Part shown: piece after piece, positions 1 to 11,002 of the stretch
Layout: each line of letters starts with the position of its first letter
Numbering within the stretch: the stretch's first letter is position 1
Assembly (NCBI GenBank): GCA_012295275.1
Contig: CM022679.1
Span: 29,088,164-29,152,163, forward strand
Origin: Chrysomallon squamiferum
Taxonomy: Eukaryota; Mollusca; Gastropoda; Neomphalida; Peltospiridae
Length of the DNA: 64,000 nucleotides
Direction of reading: 5' to 3'
Notes under the pieces: generated by a model
Told to the model about the DNA's origin: nothing
Database searches by the model: none
Seen by the model: the letters and a program-made list of their open reading frames with translations, nothing else
Made by a program: the position numbers and the translations under genes

Positions 1-15
1 CTGGCCCAAAGAGAC

Positions 16-17
<2 letters not shown>

Positions 18-75
<58 letters not shown>
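18..75. repeat. poly(T) tract
   Basis: An uninterrupted run of T fills this stretch. It is the longest T run near the left edge and may be the A-tail of a minus-strand retroposed element or simple slippage. Bases 76-274 are ordinary AT-rich unique sequence in which I see nothing. Confidence 0.95.
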
Positions 76-77
<2 letters not shown>

Positions 78-274
78 CCGCTCTCATACTGCCTTATTAA
101 TTTAGATTAAGCTATCGGTTTACGTCGAACGGTCTGGGGAGAAATAGGATTTTTGTCGATAATTCTTTTTTCTCGGTCGTTTTTCGCGGTTGATAGAAAG
201 TACAGTTCTGGTTTGTAAGTAGGGTTCTTCTGGTAACGACCGCCTTCAGGCCTCCGATAAAAATTGTTAAAATT

Positions 275-560
275 ATTTGCATATTAATCCGAATAAATAC
301 GTATTGCAGATAACTGAGTTCTGCCCCTCTGGCTTTTATTCACATCGCTAATTCTCCAGAAAAAAAAAAACCCAGAAAAGAAAAGAAATTTGTGAATTGA
401 TTTAATGAACCGCTTCATAGGTAAAAAATTCTGAAAACAAAATCTGTGGCAAAAAAAAAAAAAAAAAAAAAGAAATCTTAAATCTATAAAAACTGTGTTA
501 ATATATATATATATTTTTTTCTTCAAAATTTAAAACGGTCTGATATATATATATAGAAAT
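275..560. repeat. local duplication, copy A
   Basis: This AT-rich segment matches 1005-1220 in order and orientation. Shared words are ATTAATCC, ACGTATTGCA, TTCTGCCCC, CTGGC, ATCGCTAATT, AAAGAAAAGAAATT, CGCTTCA, GATTCTGAAA-type text and TTCAAAATTTA. The match is diverged, with small indels. Both copies are followed closely by a (TAG)n array, so the duplicated unit may have included the array. An ATTTGCAT octamer lies at 275-282. No coding potential is evident. Confidence 0.75.
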
Positions 561-577
561 GAGAAACAGAGTAATTA

Positions 578-808
578 TAGTAGTAGTAATAGTAGTAGTA
601 GTAATAGTAGTGGTGGTGGTGGAGGTTGTGTTGTTGGTATTAGTAGCAGTAGAGTAGTAGTAGCAGTCGTAGGAATAGTAGTAGTAGTGGTAGTAGTAGT
701 AGTAGTGGTGGTGGTGGTGGTGGTGGTTGTGCTGGTGGTACTGGTAGCAGCAATAGTAGAGTAGTACTAGCAGTCGTAGGAATAGTAGTAGTAGTAGTAG
801 TAGTAGTG

Positions 809-869
<61 letters not shown>

Positions 870-900
870 TAGTAGTAGTAGTAGTAGTAATGGTGGTGTT
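578..900. repeat. (TAG)n microsatellite with TGG variants
   Basis: Imperfect trinucleotide array of TAG/GTA units interrupted by GGT runs and GTAGCAG blocks. Two similar sub-blocks (around 600-660 and 715-775) share a GTTGTG..TGGT..TAGCAGCA order, showing internal duplication. The Leu- or Tyr-rich reading frames across it are artefacts of the triplet repeat. Confidence 0.9.
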
Positions 901-1004
901 ATAAAATAGTGTGACAGTAATGGCAATCTATTTATAGCAGTAGTAGTGTAAGGTGTAGCTGTAGTAGCTGCGATGGAACAGAAGCAGCAGTACCAGCTGT
1001 ATTA

Positions 1005-1220
1005 AATTAATCCTAATAATTACGTATTGCAAATAAAAAATTCTGCCCCGCTGGCGTTGTTCAAATCGCTAATTTTCGAGACAAAAAAAGAAAAGAAATT
1101 CTGAACTGATTCAACGAATCGCTTCACGGGCTATAGATTCTGAAACCAATGGCTGTGAAGGGGAAAAAAATTGCAAAATTTATTTTTCAAAATTTAGACC
1201 TGCATAATATCTAGAAATAT
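1005..1220. repeat. local duplication, copy B
   Basis: Second, diverged copy of the 275-560 segment, about 720 bp downstream in the same orientation. It shares the ATTAATCC, TACGTATTGCA, TCTGCCCC, CTGGC, TCGCTAATT and GAAAAGAAATT words in the same order. It is followed by (GAT)n(AAT)n and the second (AGT)n array. Confidence 0.75.
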
Positions 1221-1257
1221 GTAGTAAATGTATGGTATTTATAATATTTTAAGTGTT

Positions 1258-1267
1258 GATGATGATG

Positions 1268-1311
<44 letters not shown>

Positions 1312-1318
1312 CAACATA

Positions 1319-1350
<32 letters not shown>
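1258..1350. repeat. (GAT)n(AAT)n(ACA)n compound microsatellite
   Basis: Adjacent short arrays of GAT, AAT and ACA triplets. They lie between duplication copy B and the (AGT)n array. Confidence 0.9.
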
Positions 1351-1369
1351 TAACAATAATAATAATTAA

Positions 1370-1819
1370 TAAAAGAGTAGTAATAAAAGTAGTAGAAGTA
1401 GTAATAGCAGTAGTACTAGTTCTAATAATAGAGGTAGTGGTAAAAGTAGCAGTAGTAGTAGTAACAGCAGTAGTACTAGTTCTAATAATAGTAGTAGTGG
1501 TAAAAGTAGCAGTAGTAGTAGTAACAGCAGTAGTAGTAGTAGTTCTAATAATAGTAGTAGTGGTAAAAGTAGCAGTAGTAGTAGTAACAGCAGTAGTACT
1601 AGTTCTAATAATAGTAGTAGTGGTTAAAGTAGCAGTAGTAGTAGTTGTAATAACAGTTGTTGTTATAATAGAGAAAGGAATGTTGTTAGTAACAGTAGCA
1701 ACAGCAGCAGCAGCAGCAGCACTAGTAGTAGCAGTAGCAGTAGCAGTAGTAGTAGTAGTAGCAGTAGTAGTAGTAGTAGCAATAGCAGTAGTAGCAGTAG
1801 TAGTAGTAGTAGTAGTAGC

Positions 1820-1854
<35 letters not shown>

Positions 1855-1905
1855 CAGTAGTAGCAGTAGCAGTAGTAGTAGTAGCAGCAGCAGCAGCAGC
1901 AATGA
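1370..1905. repeat. (AGT)n array with a 60-bp higher-order unit
   Basis: A triplet array of AGT with AGC and AAC variants. From 1437 to about 1650 it is organised as a higher-order repeat. The word GGTAAAAGTAGC recurs at 60-63 bp spacing (near 1439, 1499 and 1562, with a variant near 1622), each followed by AACAGCAGTAGTA and TTCTAATAATAG. From 1700 on it is plain AGT/AGC. Long Val/Ala and Leu frames here are repeat artefacts. Confidence 0.9.
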
Positions 1906-2094
1906 TATAAATGGTAATAATAGTAACAGTTTATATAATGGAAGTAGTATATAAGTAATAGTTGTGGTAATAATGATAGTGGCGGTAATACTAGACCAGT
2001 TGTGATGTTAGTGATCGTAGGAGAAGATAACCACTAGTTATTTTATTAGTGATACTAGTAATACACCATCTGTGTGTGACTGTTTCATTTAATA

Positions 2095-2095
<1 letters not shown>

Positions 2096-2163
<68 letters not shown>
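2096..2163. repeat. (CT)n microsatellite
   Basis: Nearly pure CT dinucleotide tract. The preceding 1930-2095 is AT-rich unique sequence without a recognisable feature. Confidence 0.95.
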
Positions 2164-2168
<5 letters not shown>

Positions 2169-2339
2169 ATGCATACACTCTCAAGTTTTTTGTGTTGTTT
2201 TTTTATTTTTTTCTTACAACGTTTTATAATTTACAACCAGTCCCCACTACTGACCAACCAGTGCAGATCATGACTGCAATACAAAAGCTCTCTTCTCTTC
2301 TCTCTTTTTTTTTTTTTTTTATCCAGTCTTGATCTGTGT

Positions 2340-2466
2340 TGTAAATCCCGCCACCTAGGTGCACGCGGTACAGAGAGCTGGGTACCGCACACTCGTAAAT
2401 TGGCCGGGATTATTAGCTCGGCCCGGCAACGCGGTTATTCGTTTCAGAAAAACGTGCACTGACAAA

Positions 2467-2502
<36 letters not shown>

Positions 2503-3060
2503 CACACACAATCTCTCTTTCTGCGCCTGTGTTCGCGGCGGTGTTGCCCACTTCTGTTAATCGTTAACGAGCCAAGAACAAACGGGGGGGGGGAACCCGG
2601 CACCGACCGAACGAGCGACTCTTGTCGGCTGTAATTCTCACAGCGCACCGAGAAACGCAGCGCACCGCAGTAAAAAGATTAAAAAAAAAAAAAAAAAAAA
2701 TGCCGTAATCTCCGCAAAGAACGCTCTCTCGCGGCTGATCTTCGGCACGTCCCGTGGAAGCGTTCGATGCAGAATTTGTGGAACCGGACAGAGTCAACAC
2801 GAGGACGGAACGTCTCGCGCGCTAGGCATGTCCGACAAACAAAGCCGGCGTGCACACGCGCCGCTCGAATGAGTCAGTAAGCCAGTTCCGCGTGGCTTAG
2901 TGTTATCGCTGTTGATGGCGCGTGCGTTAGCGGAACACTCGCCATATTTAGCGGGGCGCATGCGTGTTGCGAAGCCAGATAACGGTCCGCGAGCGAAACT
3001 CGTTCGTTTTTTGTATGGAAATGTGGCGTTTATAATTGGAATTTGCTGGAGAAGGTGACA
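2340..3060. promoter_or_regulatory. GC-richer unique island, candidate regulatory element
   Basis: Visibly GC- and CpG-richer sequence between repeats, interrupted by a (CT)n run at 2470-2499 and a poly(A) run at 2679-2700. An AP-1-type TGAGTCA lies at 2870-2876. No open frame resembles a protein. I infer a non-coding regulatory island; it could also be an untranslated exon of an unseen gene. Confidence 0.3.
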
Positions 3061-3276
3061 GAGTGTGATTTCAAAGAAAACCAGTCATTTAAAAAAAAAA
3101 AAAAAAAAAAAAATGTGTTTTATTATTATTATTTTTTTTTTAAATAAAGAAATTTTAAATGAAACTTTCTCTGGTGCACACGGAAGTGTAAACTGTGCTT
3201 ACATAAAATATGGTTTTAATAATAAGATGCGGAACATTTCTGTTATTATCATCATTATCAACATTATTATAACAGC

Positions 3277-3281
<5 letters not shown>

Positions 3282-3358
<77 letters not shown>
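3282..3358. repeat. (CT)n microsatellite
   Basis: Pure CT tract. The flanking 3061-3281 is AT-rich with a poly(A) run. The following 3359-4062 is unique AT-rich sequence holding nothing I can identify. Confidence 0.95.
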
Positions 3359-3362
<4 letters not shown>

Positions 3363-4062
3363 ACAAACACATAATTACACATCTTTCTCTTTACATACAT
3401 ACATTCATATTTATATAAATCTATCCAAACACACACAAAACCGACATCCGTCCGGAAGGACAAACGTACGGCAGAAAAAGAGTAACACGAGTGAAGAAGA
3501 AAACTGTTATAATCTGCAATAATTCAGAATTACTGCGACAGACAGATCCGCAGGTCAAACGGTCAAGAGATCGTAATCCACTGTAAAAATTTCCCGTCCT
3601 GAAAACAGTTATTAAAGCCACGGAAGGGCGATGTACATTTAATAGCCAGGCTCAAAGATAAACAAAAATCCAAAGCGGCGATTTATTTCAGATAATCTGT
3701 TTATTATATCTGCTGGTGAATTCGCGCTATCGCGTCCTCCAATAAGCGGAGCGCGGTTCCAGAATAGGTTAGTATTTCCGGTGTTATTAACAAACGATAA
3801 CAACGGCAAAGAGTTCTGCTGCAAAACACTGTGAAAGAACCGGGGTTTGCTGGTGATGTTACCATGGTAATACGCATTTGCAGCTCGACGGTAATTGGTT
3901 CGTGCCTCATTTGCGGAAGGTTATTTGAAAATAATTTAGCAGCAGAAATACAATGAAAGAACAATGAAAATAAATACTGTAGGAACATTTTTGAATACAG
4001 AGATGGGTCAAACAGTTTCAGAAACGAATTTAAAGTTTAAGGGAATAATCAAGTTAATCTAT

Positions 4063-4133
4063 AGTTAAAATTTATTTTATTTTATTTTATTTTATTTTAT
4101 TTGTCTATGAATCTCTTTCTCCATCAGGCTCAG

Positions 4134-4232
<99 letters not shown>

Positions 4233-4440
4233 ACAGACGCAGAGAGAACATATCAGTAGTAGCAGTAATAATAGTAGTACTAGTATAGTAGTAGTAATAG
4301 TAGCAGTAGTAGAACATATTGTAGCAGCAGTAGTAGTAGCAGTAGTAGTAGTAGCAGTAGCAGTAGCAGTAGTAGTAGTAGTAGCAGCAGCAGCAGTAGT
4401 TGTAATAACAGCAATAACAGATTCCGCTGTTATTATTATG
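4063..4440. repeat. composite dispersed repeat, copy 1
   Basis: Order of parts: AGTTAAAATTTATTTTATTT, a (TTTAT)n stretch, GTCTATGAATCTCTTTCTCC, ATCAGGCTCAGTTTCATT, a (CT)n tract (4140-4230), ACACAGACGCAGAGAGAACA, then an (AGT/AGC)n array. Copy 2 at 6537-6730 has the same order, and the left flank recurs almost unchanged at 19693-19750. This implies a mobile or duplicated unit that carries its microsatellites along. The type of element is unknown. Confidence 0.7.
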
Positions 4441-5600
4441 TTCGTGTTTTAGATACATTTTCCGCAACTCCGTCATTTTAATTCAGTTTATCTCCTTTGG
4501 ACAAAAACCGTATTCAAACACGCAAAGTTATTGTCGCAGCTTTCAGTCAGTTTAAAACAAAATATAACTGTGAAATAAATTATTGTTAAAATAAGAAACA
4601 CAGAGTTTAATAACGAAGCTTGTGTTAATAATAAATGACCATATATTACAGCCACGCGTGTTGGCTGCAGACATTCAGGTTTATAAACAATTATGCAAAC
4701 ACGTAAGGACAAACAAATTATCGGGAAATGTTTGGAATTGCCAGTCTGCCTGGTTCTAAATTAGACACGACGCCTTAAGTTTACCAAAGTAGTACAAATA
4801 GCTGCCTTTACAATCGCTCCAGTTCTTTACAAGCAAAGACTGGATGTTTGGAGTAAAATAAATTATGAATTAGATGTATAGAAAATATATATAGTTTATT
4901 TAAAAAAAAAAAAAAATAATAATAATAAAATAATATATATATATATTTTGCTTCCAAAACAAGAAAACAATTAAAAATATTGACAATACTATATACGAAA
5001 TGAATGGATTTTATTTTCAGAACAGCCTCTGGTACATTTTAACGAGTAACAGTTAAAACTGCTATTTAAAGTATTTAGTGTATTTGTTCATGCAGCCGCA
5101 GTTTATTTAACAACTCAACAAGTAAGTCCACAGCATTTATTTAAATTGTGTACACGCACGTCATATGTGCGTGCAACAAAACTGCGTTATCTAACTGCAT
5201 GACCTGTGTAAATCATGTATGAAAATCTTTAGGGCAGTGCCTCAGAGACTTAAAGGGTGGGGAGAGAGGGGCGGGGTCAACACCCTCGCCCGCGCCTCGG
5301 TCCGGTACGAAAACACAGTCTGAAAGTAGCACAGGAAAACCAGCACAAAAGACTTATCTTCAACAACAATCTAATTTCGTTTCGAATAGCATATTATTTT
5401 ACCTTCTTCTTTTGTAAAAGTAACCACTGGCATGAAATGTTCTGTCTTTATATAACACATTATCCACGATTTGCAAAATTACTGGTTTGCCGTCGACGTA
5501 CAAAAAGCTATTGGTGAAAAAAAAAAAAAAAAATAAAGAAAAAGGAATGAAAAAAAAAAAAAAGAAAGAAAACGGAAAAGAAAAGAAAAGAAAATCCACA
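4441..5600. other. AT-rich unique sequence, no gene seen
   Basis: Mostly AT-rich unique sequence with short A runs (4900-4920 and 5517-5560) and an AT dinucleotide patch near 4935. A small GC-richer patch at 5230-5320 contains GGGGCGGGGTC. I see no coding exon. Confidence 0.5.
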
Positions 5601-5619
5601 TCGTTTTTCACGGCGACAG

Positions 5620-5950
5620 GCCGATTTGAAAAGCTTTTAGCGTCGCGTAGCCTCTTTAAAAACTGGCGCCACAGCTGGTGGCCGGCTACCCGAGACTGCC
5701 GCTAGGGGGCGCCCCGGGTGGCCGCAACAATAAAACTGTACTGCAGCCGACTGATAACAGAACGCGCCGCGCTTTGAGGTCTCTTTGCCGCGCTTTGAGT
5801 GGATCGCGCTGACGTGTCAACTTGATGGCAACCCGCGCACCTTCGACATTTTTTTTTTTTTTTTTTTTTTTTTAATTCTTCGTTCTCTCCCAGCCGCACC
5901 CTGACGTTACCCAATTGTGTTGAAATTGGCATATGTCCATAAGGTTTGTA
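5620..5950. promoter_or_regulatory. GC-rich island with CTCF-like site
   Basis: A compact GC-rich segment between an A/G-rich low-complexity tract and a poly(T) run (5850-5872). It includes an imperfect internal repeat of CCGCGCTTTGAG (about 5766 and 5788) and the CTCF-like word annotated separately. It has no coding signature and is probably regulatory or architectural. Confidence 0.35.
5699..5712 (+). promoter_or_regulatory. CTCF-like core motif
   Basis: CCGCTAGGGGGCGC differs at one core position (G for A at position 3) from the known bilaterian CTCF core CCASYAGRKGGC. CTCF marks insulators and loop anchors in many bilaterians. A single motif match is only suggestive of binding. Confidence 0.4.
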
Positions 5951-6226
5951 GCATAATAACCGCGGTTTGAAATGTTGTGAATCGAAGGCAGAGGGCTGTG
6001 AAAATGCGGTGTGTTTTGTGTATGTGTCTCTCTCTCTCTTTTTTATGCGACGAGGCTACATTTGCCTTGAGGGAGTTTTTAAGTTTTCTGTAGATTTTTT
6101 TGTTTGTCTGGATTTTTAATTTTTTTTTTTTTTTTTTTTACAGAAAACTACGTATCGAGGGATTAAAGAGTTTTTGTACAAAAGTAAACAAATATCAAAT
6201 TAACAGAAACCTCAGAGTGCAGATGT
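5951..6226. other. AT-rich unique sequence with poly(T)
   Basis: Contains a short (CT)n and a T run at 6119-6139. No feature recognised. Confidence 0.5.
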
Positions 6227-6530
6227 TTGCTAATGTGTGTGTGTCTGTGTCTGTGTGTGTTTGTGAGTATGAGTGTGTGTTTGTGTTTGTGTGAGGATGT
6301 GTGTGTGTATGTGTGTTTGTGTGTGTGTTTGTATATGTGTGTATATTTGTGTGTGTTTGTATATGTGTGTGTTTTTGTGTGTGTTTGTATATGTGTGTTT
6401 GTATGTGTGTGTGTATTTGTGTGTATATTTGTGTATGTGTGTGTGTTTGTATGTGTGTATATTTGTGTGTGTTTGTGTGTGTGTGTGTGTTTTGTATGTG
6501 TGTGTGCGAGCGTATGTGTGTATTTCTGTT
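6227..6530. repeat. degenerate (TG)n array
   Basis: A TG-rich array built from TGTGTTTG, TATG and TGTATATTTG variants. It is a minisatellite-like degenerate TG repeat. Cys/Val frames on the plus strand and His/Thr frames on the minus strand are artefacts. Confidence 0.9.
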
Positions 6531-6536
6531 AATCAA

Positions 6537-6581
6537 CAGTTAAAATTTATTTTATTTTGTTTATGAATCTTTCAAAATTTT

Positions 6582-6638
<57 letters not shown>

Positions 6639-6730
6639 AATACAGTCGCAGAGAATACACAGTAGTAGAAGAAGTAGCATAGTAACAGTAATAGTTGTAG
6701 TAGTAGTAGTAGTAGTAATTATATGTTTGT
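6537..6730. repeat. composite dispersed repeat, copy 2
   Basis: Repeats the order of copy 1 at 4063: AGTTAAAATTTATTTTATTT, TATGAATCT, a (CT)n tract (6583-6634), AATACAGTCGCAGAGAATAC, then (AGT)n-like sequence ending in TATATG/TG text. The flanks are shorter and diverged, but the order is retained. Confidence 0.7.
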
Positions 6731-6785
6731 GTGTATGTACGTATGTTTGTGTATTTGTATGTATGCAAGCTGGTTTCACTGTGCC

Positions 6786-6788
6786 ACT

Positions 6789-6859
<71 letters not shown>
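6786..6859. repeat. (GA)n microsatellite
   Basis: A GA tract about 150 bp from the (CT)n tract at 6583-6634. The two are reverse complements and could pair as a long hairpin. It is followed by an (AAAT/AAGT)n stretch to 6935. Confidence 0.95.
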
Positions 6860-6863
<4 letters not shown>

Positions 6864-6935
6864 AAAAATATAGCAAAGATATATAAATAAATAAATAAGT
6901 AAATAAGTAAGTAAGTAAATAAATAAGTAAATAAG

Positions 6936-7222
6936 GTGTGACACGGCTGATCGCTCATGACAAACATTTCAGCTGGTGTAAGCGACCGCGTTACTGACTG
7001 AATCCGAACTGCTTGTCAGCCGAAAAGAAAAGAAACGAAAGAAAAAACACAAATAACTGCCTTCAAAACAGTCTTAAATGGAAAAAAAAAAAAAAAAAAA
7101 AAAACTTTTACGATATTAAACCCTTTTTATCTTTCAGTGTCGCGACAGACCTAACACGTCGGCCGATTTTAAAATTTTGATTTTTGCACATTTTTATTTT
7201 CCATTTATTTCTTCTTCTTAAA

Positions 7223-7253
<31 letters not shown>

Positions 7254-7320
7254 TCAAAAAGAAAAAAGAAAAGAAGAAAATTTTATTTTTTTATTTTTTT
7301 TACGCTCTCTTTCTTTCACT
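6936..7320. other. low-complexity A/T-rich stretch
   Basis: Contains poly(A) tracts at 7081-7104 and 7219-7280. Nothing coding is apparent. Confidence 0.6.
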
Positions 7321-7900
7321 TAGCTGCCTCGTATTTCTGAAGCAGACGTGTTGTCTTCGTCTAACAGTACACCTAACATTAAGTCTCATCCCACGTCTCT
7401 TTCCCGCTCATTTTCTCAGTAATAAACATCTCGCGCAGCACCAGTCGAGTCTTCCTGGTCTCGCGCTAACAAACACCGTTCATTAGCCGCGCCGGCACCA
7501 TAACAACCCGCCACGAGTCTGCTGCACTAGCGAGCCATAAACGATCGCCAATCATAAAACTGCCCTCCGCGCCTTCAAAACGATCTGCAATTTCATATTG
7601 AACGATTCGCCAGATCCCCGCGGCCTGCGGCAGATCGCGCGCGGCTTTCCCCGGAACGCACAAAACACCATTAACGCGAAGCCAATCCATCAGCCGACTA
7701 CTCCGTGCAATTTCCCGCTATTTTTCCCTCCGCCCGCCCGTGCCAATCATGACGTAAAAGCTCAGCGCGCGCGGACGATCGACCGCTTTCTCGATGCTTT
7801 GCTGCGCCCTTTTGTTCGTTTCCTGCGAGCGGAGGCGCTCTGCTATGAATCACCTGCAGCCAAATAACACGTATGGCTTCGCTTGCGTTGTGATTATATT
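7321..7900. promoter_or_regulatory. GC-richer unique island
   Basis: Non-repetitive, CpG-containing sequence with words such as GCGCGCG, AATCATGACGTAA and CACCTGCAG. No domain is recognisable in any frame. Its contrast with the surrounding repeats is why I flag it as a candidate regulatory element. Confidence 0.3.
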
Positions 7901-7906
7901 CTCGTC

Positions 7907-7937
<31 letters not shown>

Positions 7938-8246
7938 CAAATGTCGTTGTGGGTTGGTAGAGGACGTAGTGAAGCGAAAGCTGAGCATGCAAATGGTATC
8001 GATCCGACATAAGAAATTTTAAACTTGGTTGATGGATGTCTGAAAAAAGAGAGAGAGAAAAAAAAAAAAGAAAGAAAGATTCTGCGTGATATTTTTCGTT
8101 TTTCCATGGTGCTTTCCTTCTTAACTTCATTCCTGAATCTGTAGTGGTTTTCTAATACTATTAACTTTTTCTTTCTTGTTTCTCCTTGTCTTGTAATTCA
8201 TTATTTCTTTACGTTTTTACTGTAGGAATCATTTGTAGAAATGCCC

Positions 8247-8251
<5 letters not shown>

Positions 8252-8332
<81 letters not shown>
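8252..8332. repeat. (CT)n microsatellite
   Basis: Pure CT tract. The sequence from 7901 to 8251 is T/A-rich and unremarkable apart from an ATGCAAAT octamer at 7987-7994. The following 8333-8753 is unique AT-rich sequence with no feature recognised. Confidence 0.95.
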
Positions 8333-8336
<4 letters not shown>

Positions 8337-8752
8337 GTATAATATTACCATATCTATCCTCGATTTGGCGAAGTCATTTCACCAATAAATAAGGAAAAAT
8401 AAATACATTTTAAAACCTCGTTTTACAGTCACCTTCCCACATTGCACCACTGAACCTCAAAACCTAATTGTCGCATGCTACCTCATGCGTTGATCTGTTA
8501 ATTTGAAATCTTACTTGTAAGATCGCCGCAGAATTTCGCCTGTTTAGGAAAACATCTATCTGGATTGTCAACCGCTTCCACCATTTGACGAAAACTTATC
8601 GCTTTATTCCCTGGAAATCCTTCCACCTCCTTTACTGGGAACGGAAATTAGATAAGTTTTGCATATTCATGAGAAGCCGCCAGGAGATGAGAAAGAAATA
8701 CATGAGTTAACTTCACCAAATTGATTACTGATATGATTACGTCACATCGTGT

Positions 8753-8753
<1 letters not shown>

Positions 8754-8847
<94 letters not shown>
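8754..8847. repeat. (CT)n microsatellite
   Basis: A long CT tract that decays into T/C-rich sequence up to about 9000. From 9100 to 9290 there are scattered ATC/ATT triplets, then unique sequence. Confidence 0.95.
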
Positions 8848-8849
<2 letters not shown>

Positions 8850-9339
8850 GTCTATCTTTCTTTTTCTCTTCTCTCTCGCTCTTACTCTGTTTTGTCTCCA
8901 GTTTTGTCCTCTCTCTCTCGTTTATTATGTTTCTTTCTTCTTTCTATCCATATTCTCCTAATCTTGATTTTTATTCGTTCTCATTATTTTTATTTGTATT
9001 TCCTTCTCTCATTTTATTTCTTTAGAACCACGAGTAGAATTTTTTTTCTTTACATTTATGTATGTTAATACAAATAAATATCTGCACTTTTTGTTTATGC
9101 ACACGTACACAAATCATTGCAATTATCATTAACGTATCTATCTCATCATCATCTTAATCATCACATATCGTCATCATTACCTTCAACATTATCATCTCAA
9201 AATCATCATCATCATCATTACATCATCTCGTCCATCTTTAACATCATTACCGTCATAAAAACAACAATATCTTTATTATCATCATCTTCAAACAGAACCG
9301 CCGTCTACTTACTGTATTTAAATATTTCACACTGATGTG

Positions 9340-9560
9340 TTTTTTTTCTGTTCTCTGGTTCAGCGGTTGGGCGAGCGGGCGAGCGAGGTAGTTGAAAGTC
9401 GATTTTTGGAGAAATGGCCCGCGGAGGCTTCGCGTCGTAATTGGATCGCTGCAGTTAGCGCGGACCAAAGTAAGCCGGGATACTTAGCACTGGATTAGTG
9501 TCCGCTCAGTGACGTCGAGCAGCACAGCGTGAACAGAGGGGACGGTGTACACAGACACAC
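9340..9560. promoter_or_regulatory. small GC-richer island
   Basis: Unique sequence with GGCGAGCGGGCGAGCGAGG, GGATTA (9493-9498) and GTGACGTCG. It is a candidate regulatory patch only. Confidence 0.25.
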
Positions 9561-9574
9561 CAGGGAGAAATCTC

Positions 9575-9855
9575 AACACACGCACACACACTGACACACA
9601 TACATACACATATATACACACACAGACACACACACACATACTGACACACACACAGACACACACACACACACTGACACACACACAGACACATATACACATA
9701 CACACAACCACACACACACATACACATTCACACACACTGACACACATACACCATACACACATCACATTTCATATACTCATACAAACACACAAACACAAAC
9801 ACACACATCACATACACAAACACAAACACACACATCACATACACACACACACATT
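9575..9855. repeat. degenerate (CA)n array
   Basis: A CA-rich array with CTGACACACA and ACACAGACAC variants repeating at short intervals. Val/Cys minus-strand frames here are artefacts. Confidence 0.9.
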
Positions 9856-9975
9856 CTCACAAAAGATAAACAATCTAGCAATCTCACATTTATTTACATA
9901 CACAATAACACTATATAAAAAAAATCCCATCACAGCCAGAAAGCAAAATATTTACATATAAAACAATAATAAAAA

Positions 9976-10245
9976 CCACACACTCACCTCAAAACAGACA
10001 CACTCACCCCAAAACAGACACACTCACCTCAAAACAGACACATTCACCCCAAAACAGAAACATTCACCCCAAAACAGACATAACCACCTCAAAAGAGACA
10101 CACTCACGCAAAACAGACATATTCACCCCAAAACAGACACAATCACCCCAAAACAGACACACTCACGCCAAAACAGACACATTCACCCAAAAGACACACT
10201 CATCCCAAACAGGCACAGTCACCCCAAAACAGACACACTCACGAA
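9976..10245. repeat. 20-bp minisatellite
   Basis: About 13 tandem copies of a unit read as ACACACTCACCCCAAAACAG, with variants CTC/CCC and ACTC/ATTC and occasional deletions (for example near 10180-10215). It is flanked by CA-rich sequence, from which it may have arisen. Confidence 0.9.
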
Positions 10246-10439
10246 CCTATGTACCTTCTGACTACCTACCTGCCTACGTGCAAACACTCACACAGACACA
10301 CACACATTCACACTTACATACGCAAACACACAAACACACATAAACACTTTAAACACGTAAAACTACGTACAAAGATACGCACCCTACACGCACACAACAT
10401 AACTGTAATTACACACACCACGCTGTCGTCGTAAAGAAT

Positions 10440-10745
10440 AATGAATCTGCTGCTGCTGTTGTAGCGTGACGCGGTCGCAGACATCGACGCGCGGGGGAAC
10501 GCTGACTGTTACGTGCGGCTATTACAAACCTCGCGGGAAACTGCGGGATCGATAAGGGTCACAGCTGAGACAGAACTTGATAATGGCCGCCCGATTAGCC
10601 TCGCTGTGTCCACCATCAGCGAGACAGCGCGCGAGGTAAACCCGCGGAGAGAAACCTCCGTCGATAGCCCGCCTCGTGTCCGCGGTCACGTGACAGAGCG
10701 GCTTTGTTGATCGAATGAACCAATCTAGATTTGGACGTAATCTCT
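10440..10745. promoter_or_regulatory. GC-rich island with E-box palindrome
   Basis: A unique CpG-rich stretch containing the perfect 10-bp palindrome GTCACGTGAC at 10685-10694, the extended E-box recognised by bHLH-zip factors such as USF and MITF/TFE. It starts just after a CTGCTGCTGTTG run. No protein signature is present. I infer a regulatory element. Confidence 0.35.
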
Positions 10746-10759
10746 CTTTCTCTCCGTCT

Positions 10760-10782
10760 CTCTCTCTCGCCATCACTGTTTC

Positions 10783-10851
<69 letters not shown>

Positions 10852-10926
10852 GTATGTTTCTATATATCACTTTTCTCTCTGTCTTCTCTTCTGTTCTGTT
10901 CTCCCTGCTCTCTCTCTCTCCATCAC

Positions 10927-11000
<74 letters not shown>
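10760..11000. repeat. duplicated (CT)n block
   Basis: Two CT tracts (about 10782-10838 and 10930-10999), each preceded by the same CCATCACTGTTTC word (near 10770 and 10921). The block was therefore duplicated together with its flank. Confidence 0.85.

Positions 11001-11002
<2 letters not shown>

Noticed and set aside
498-1910. Leu-, Val- and Ala-rich ORFs
   Set aside because: They are translations of TAG/AGT triplet arrays on either strand.
6195-6566. Cys/Val and His/Thr ORFs
   Set aside because: They are frames through the degenerate TG/CA array without start context or introns.
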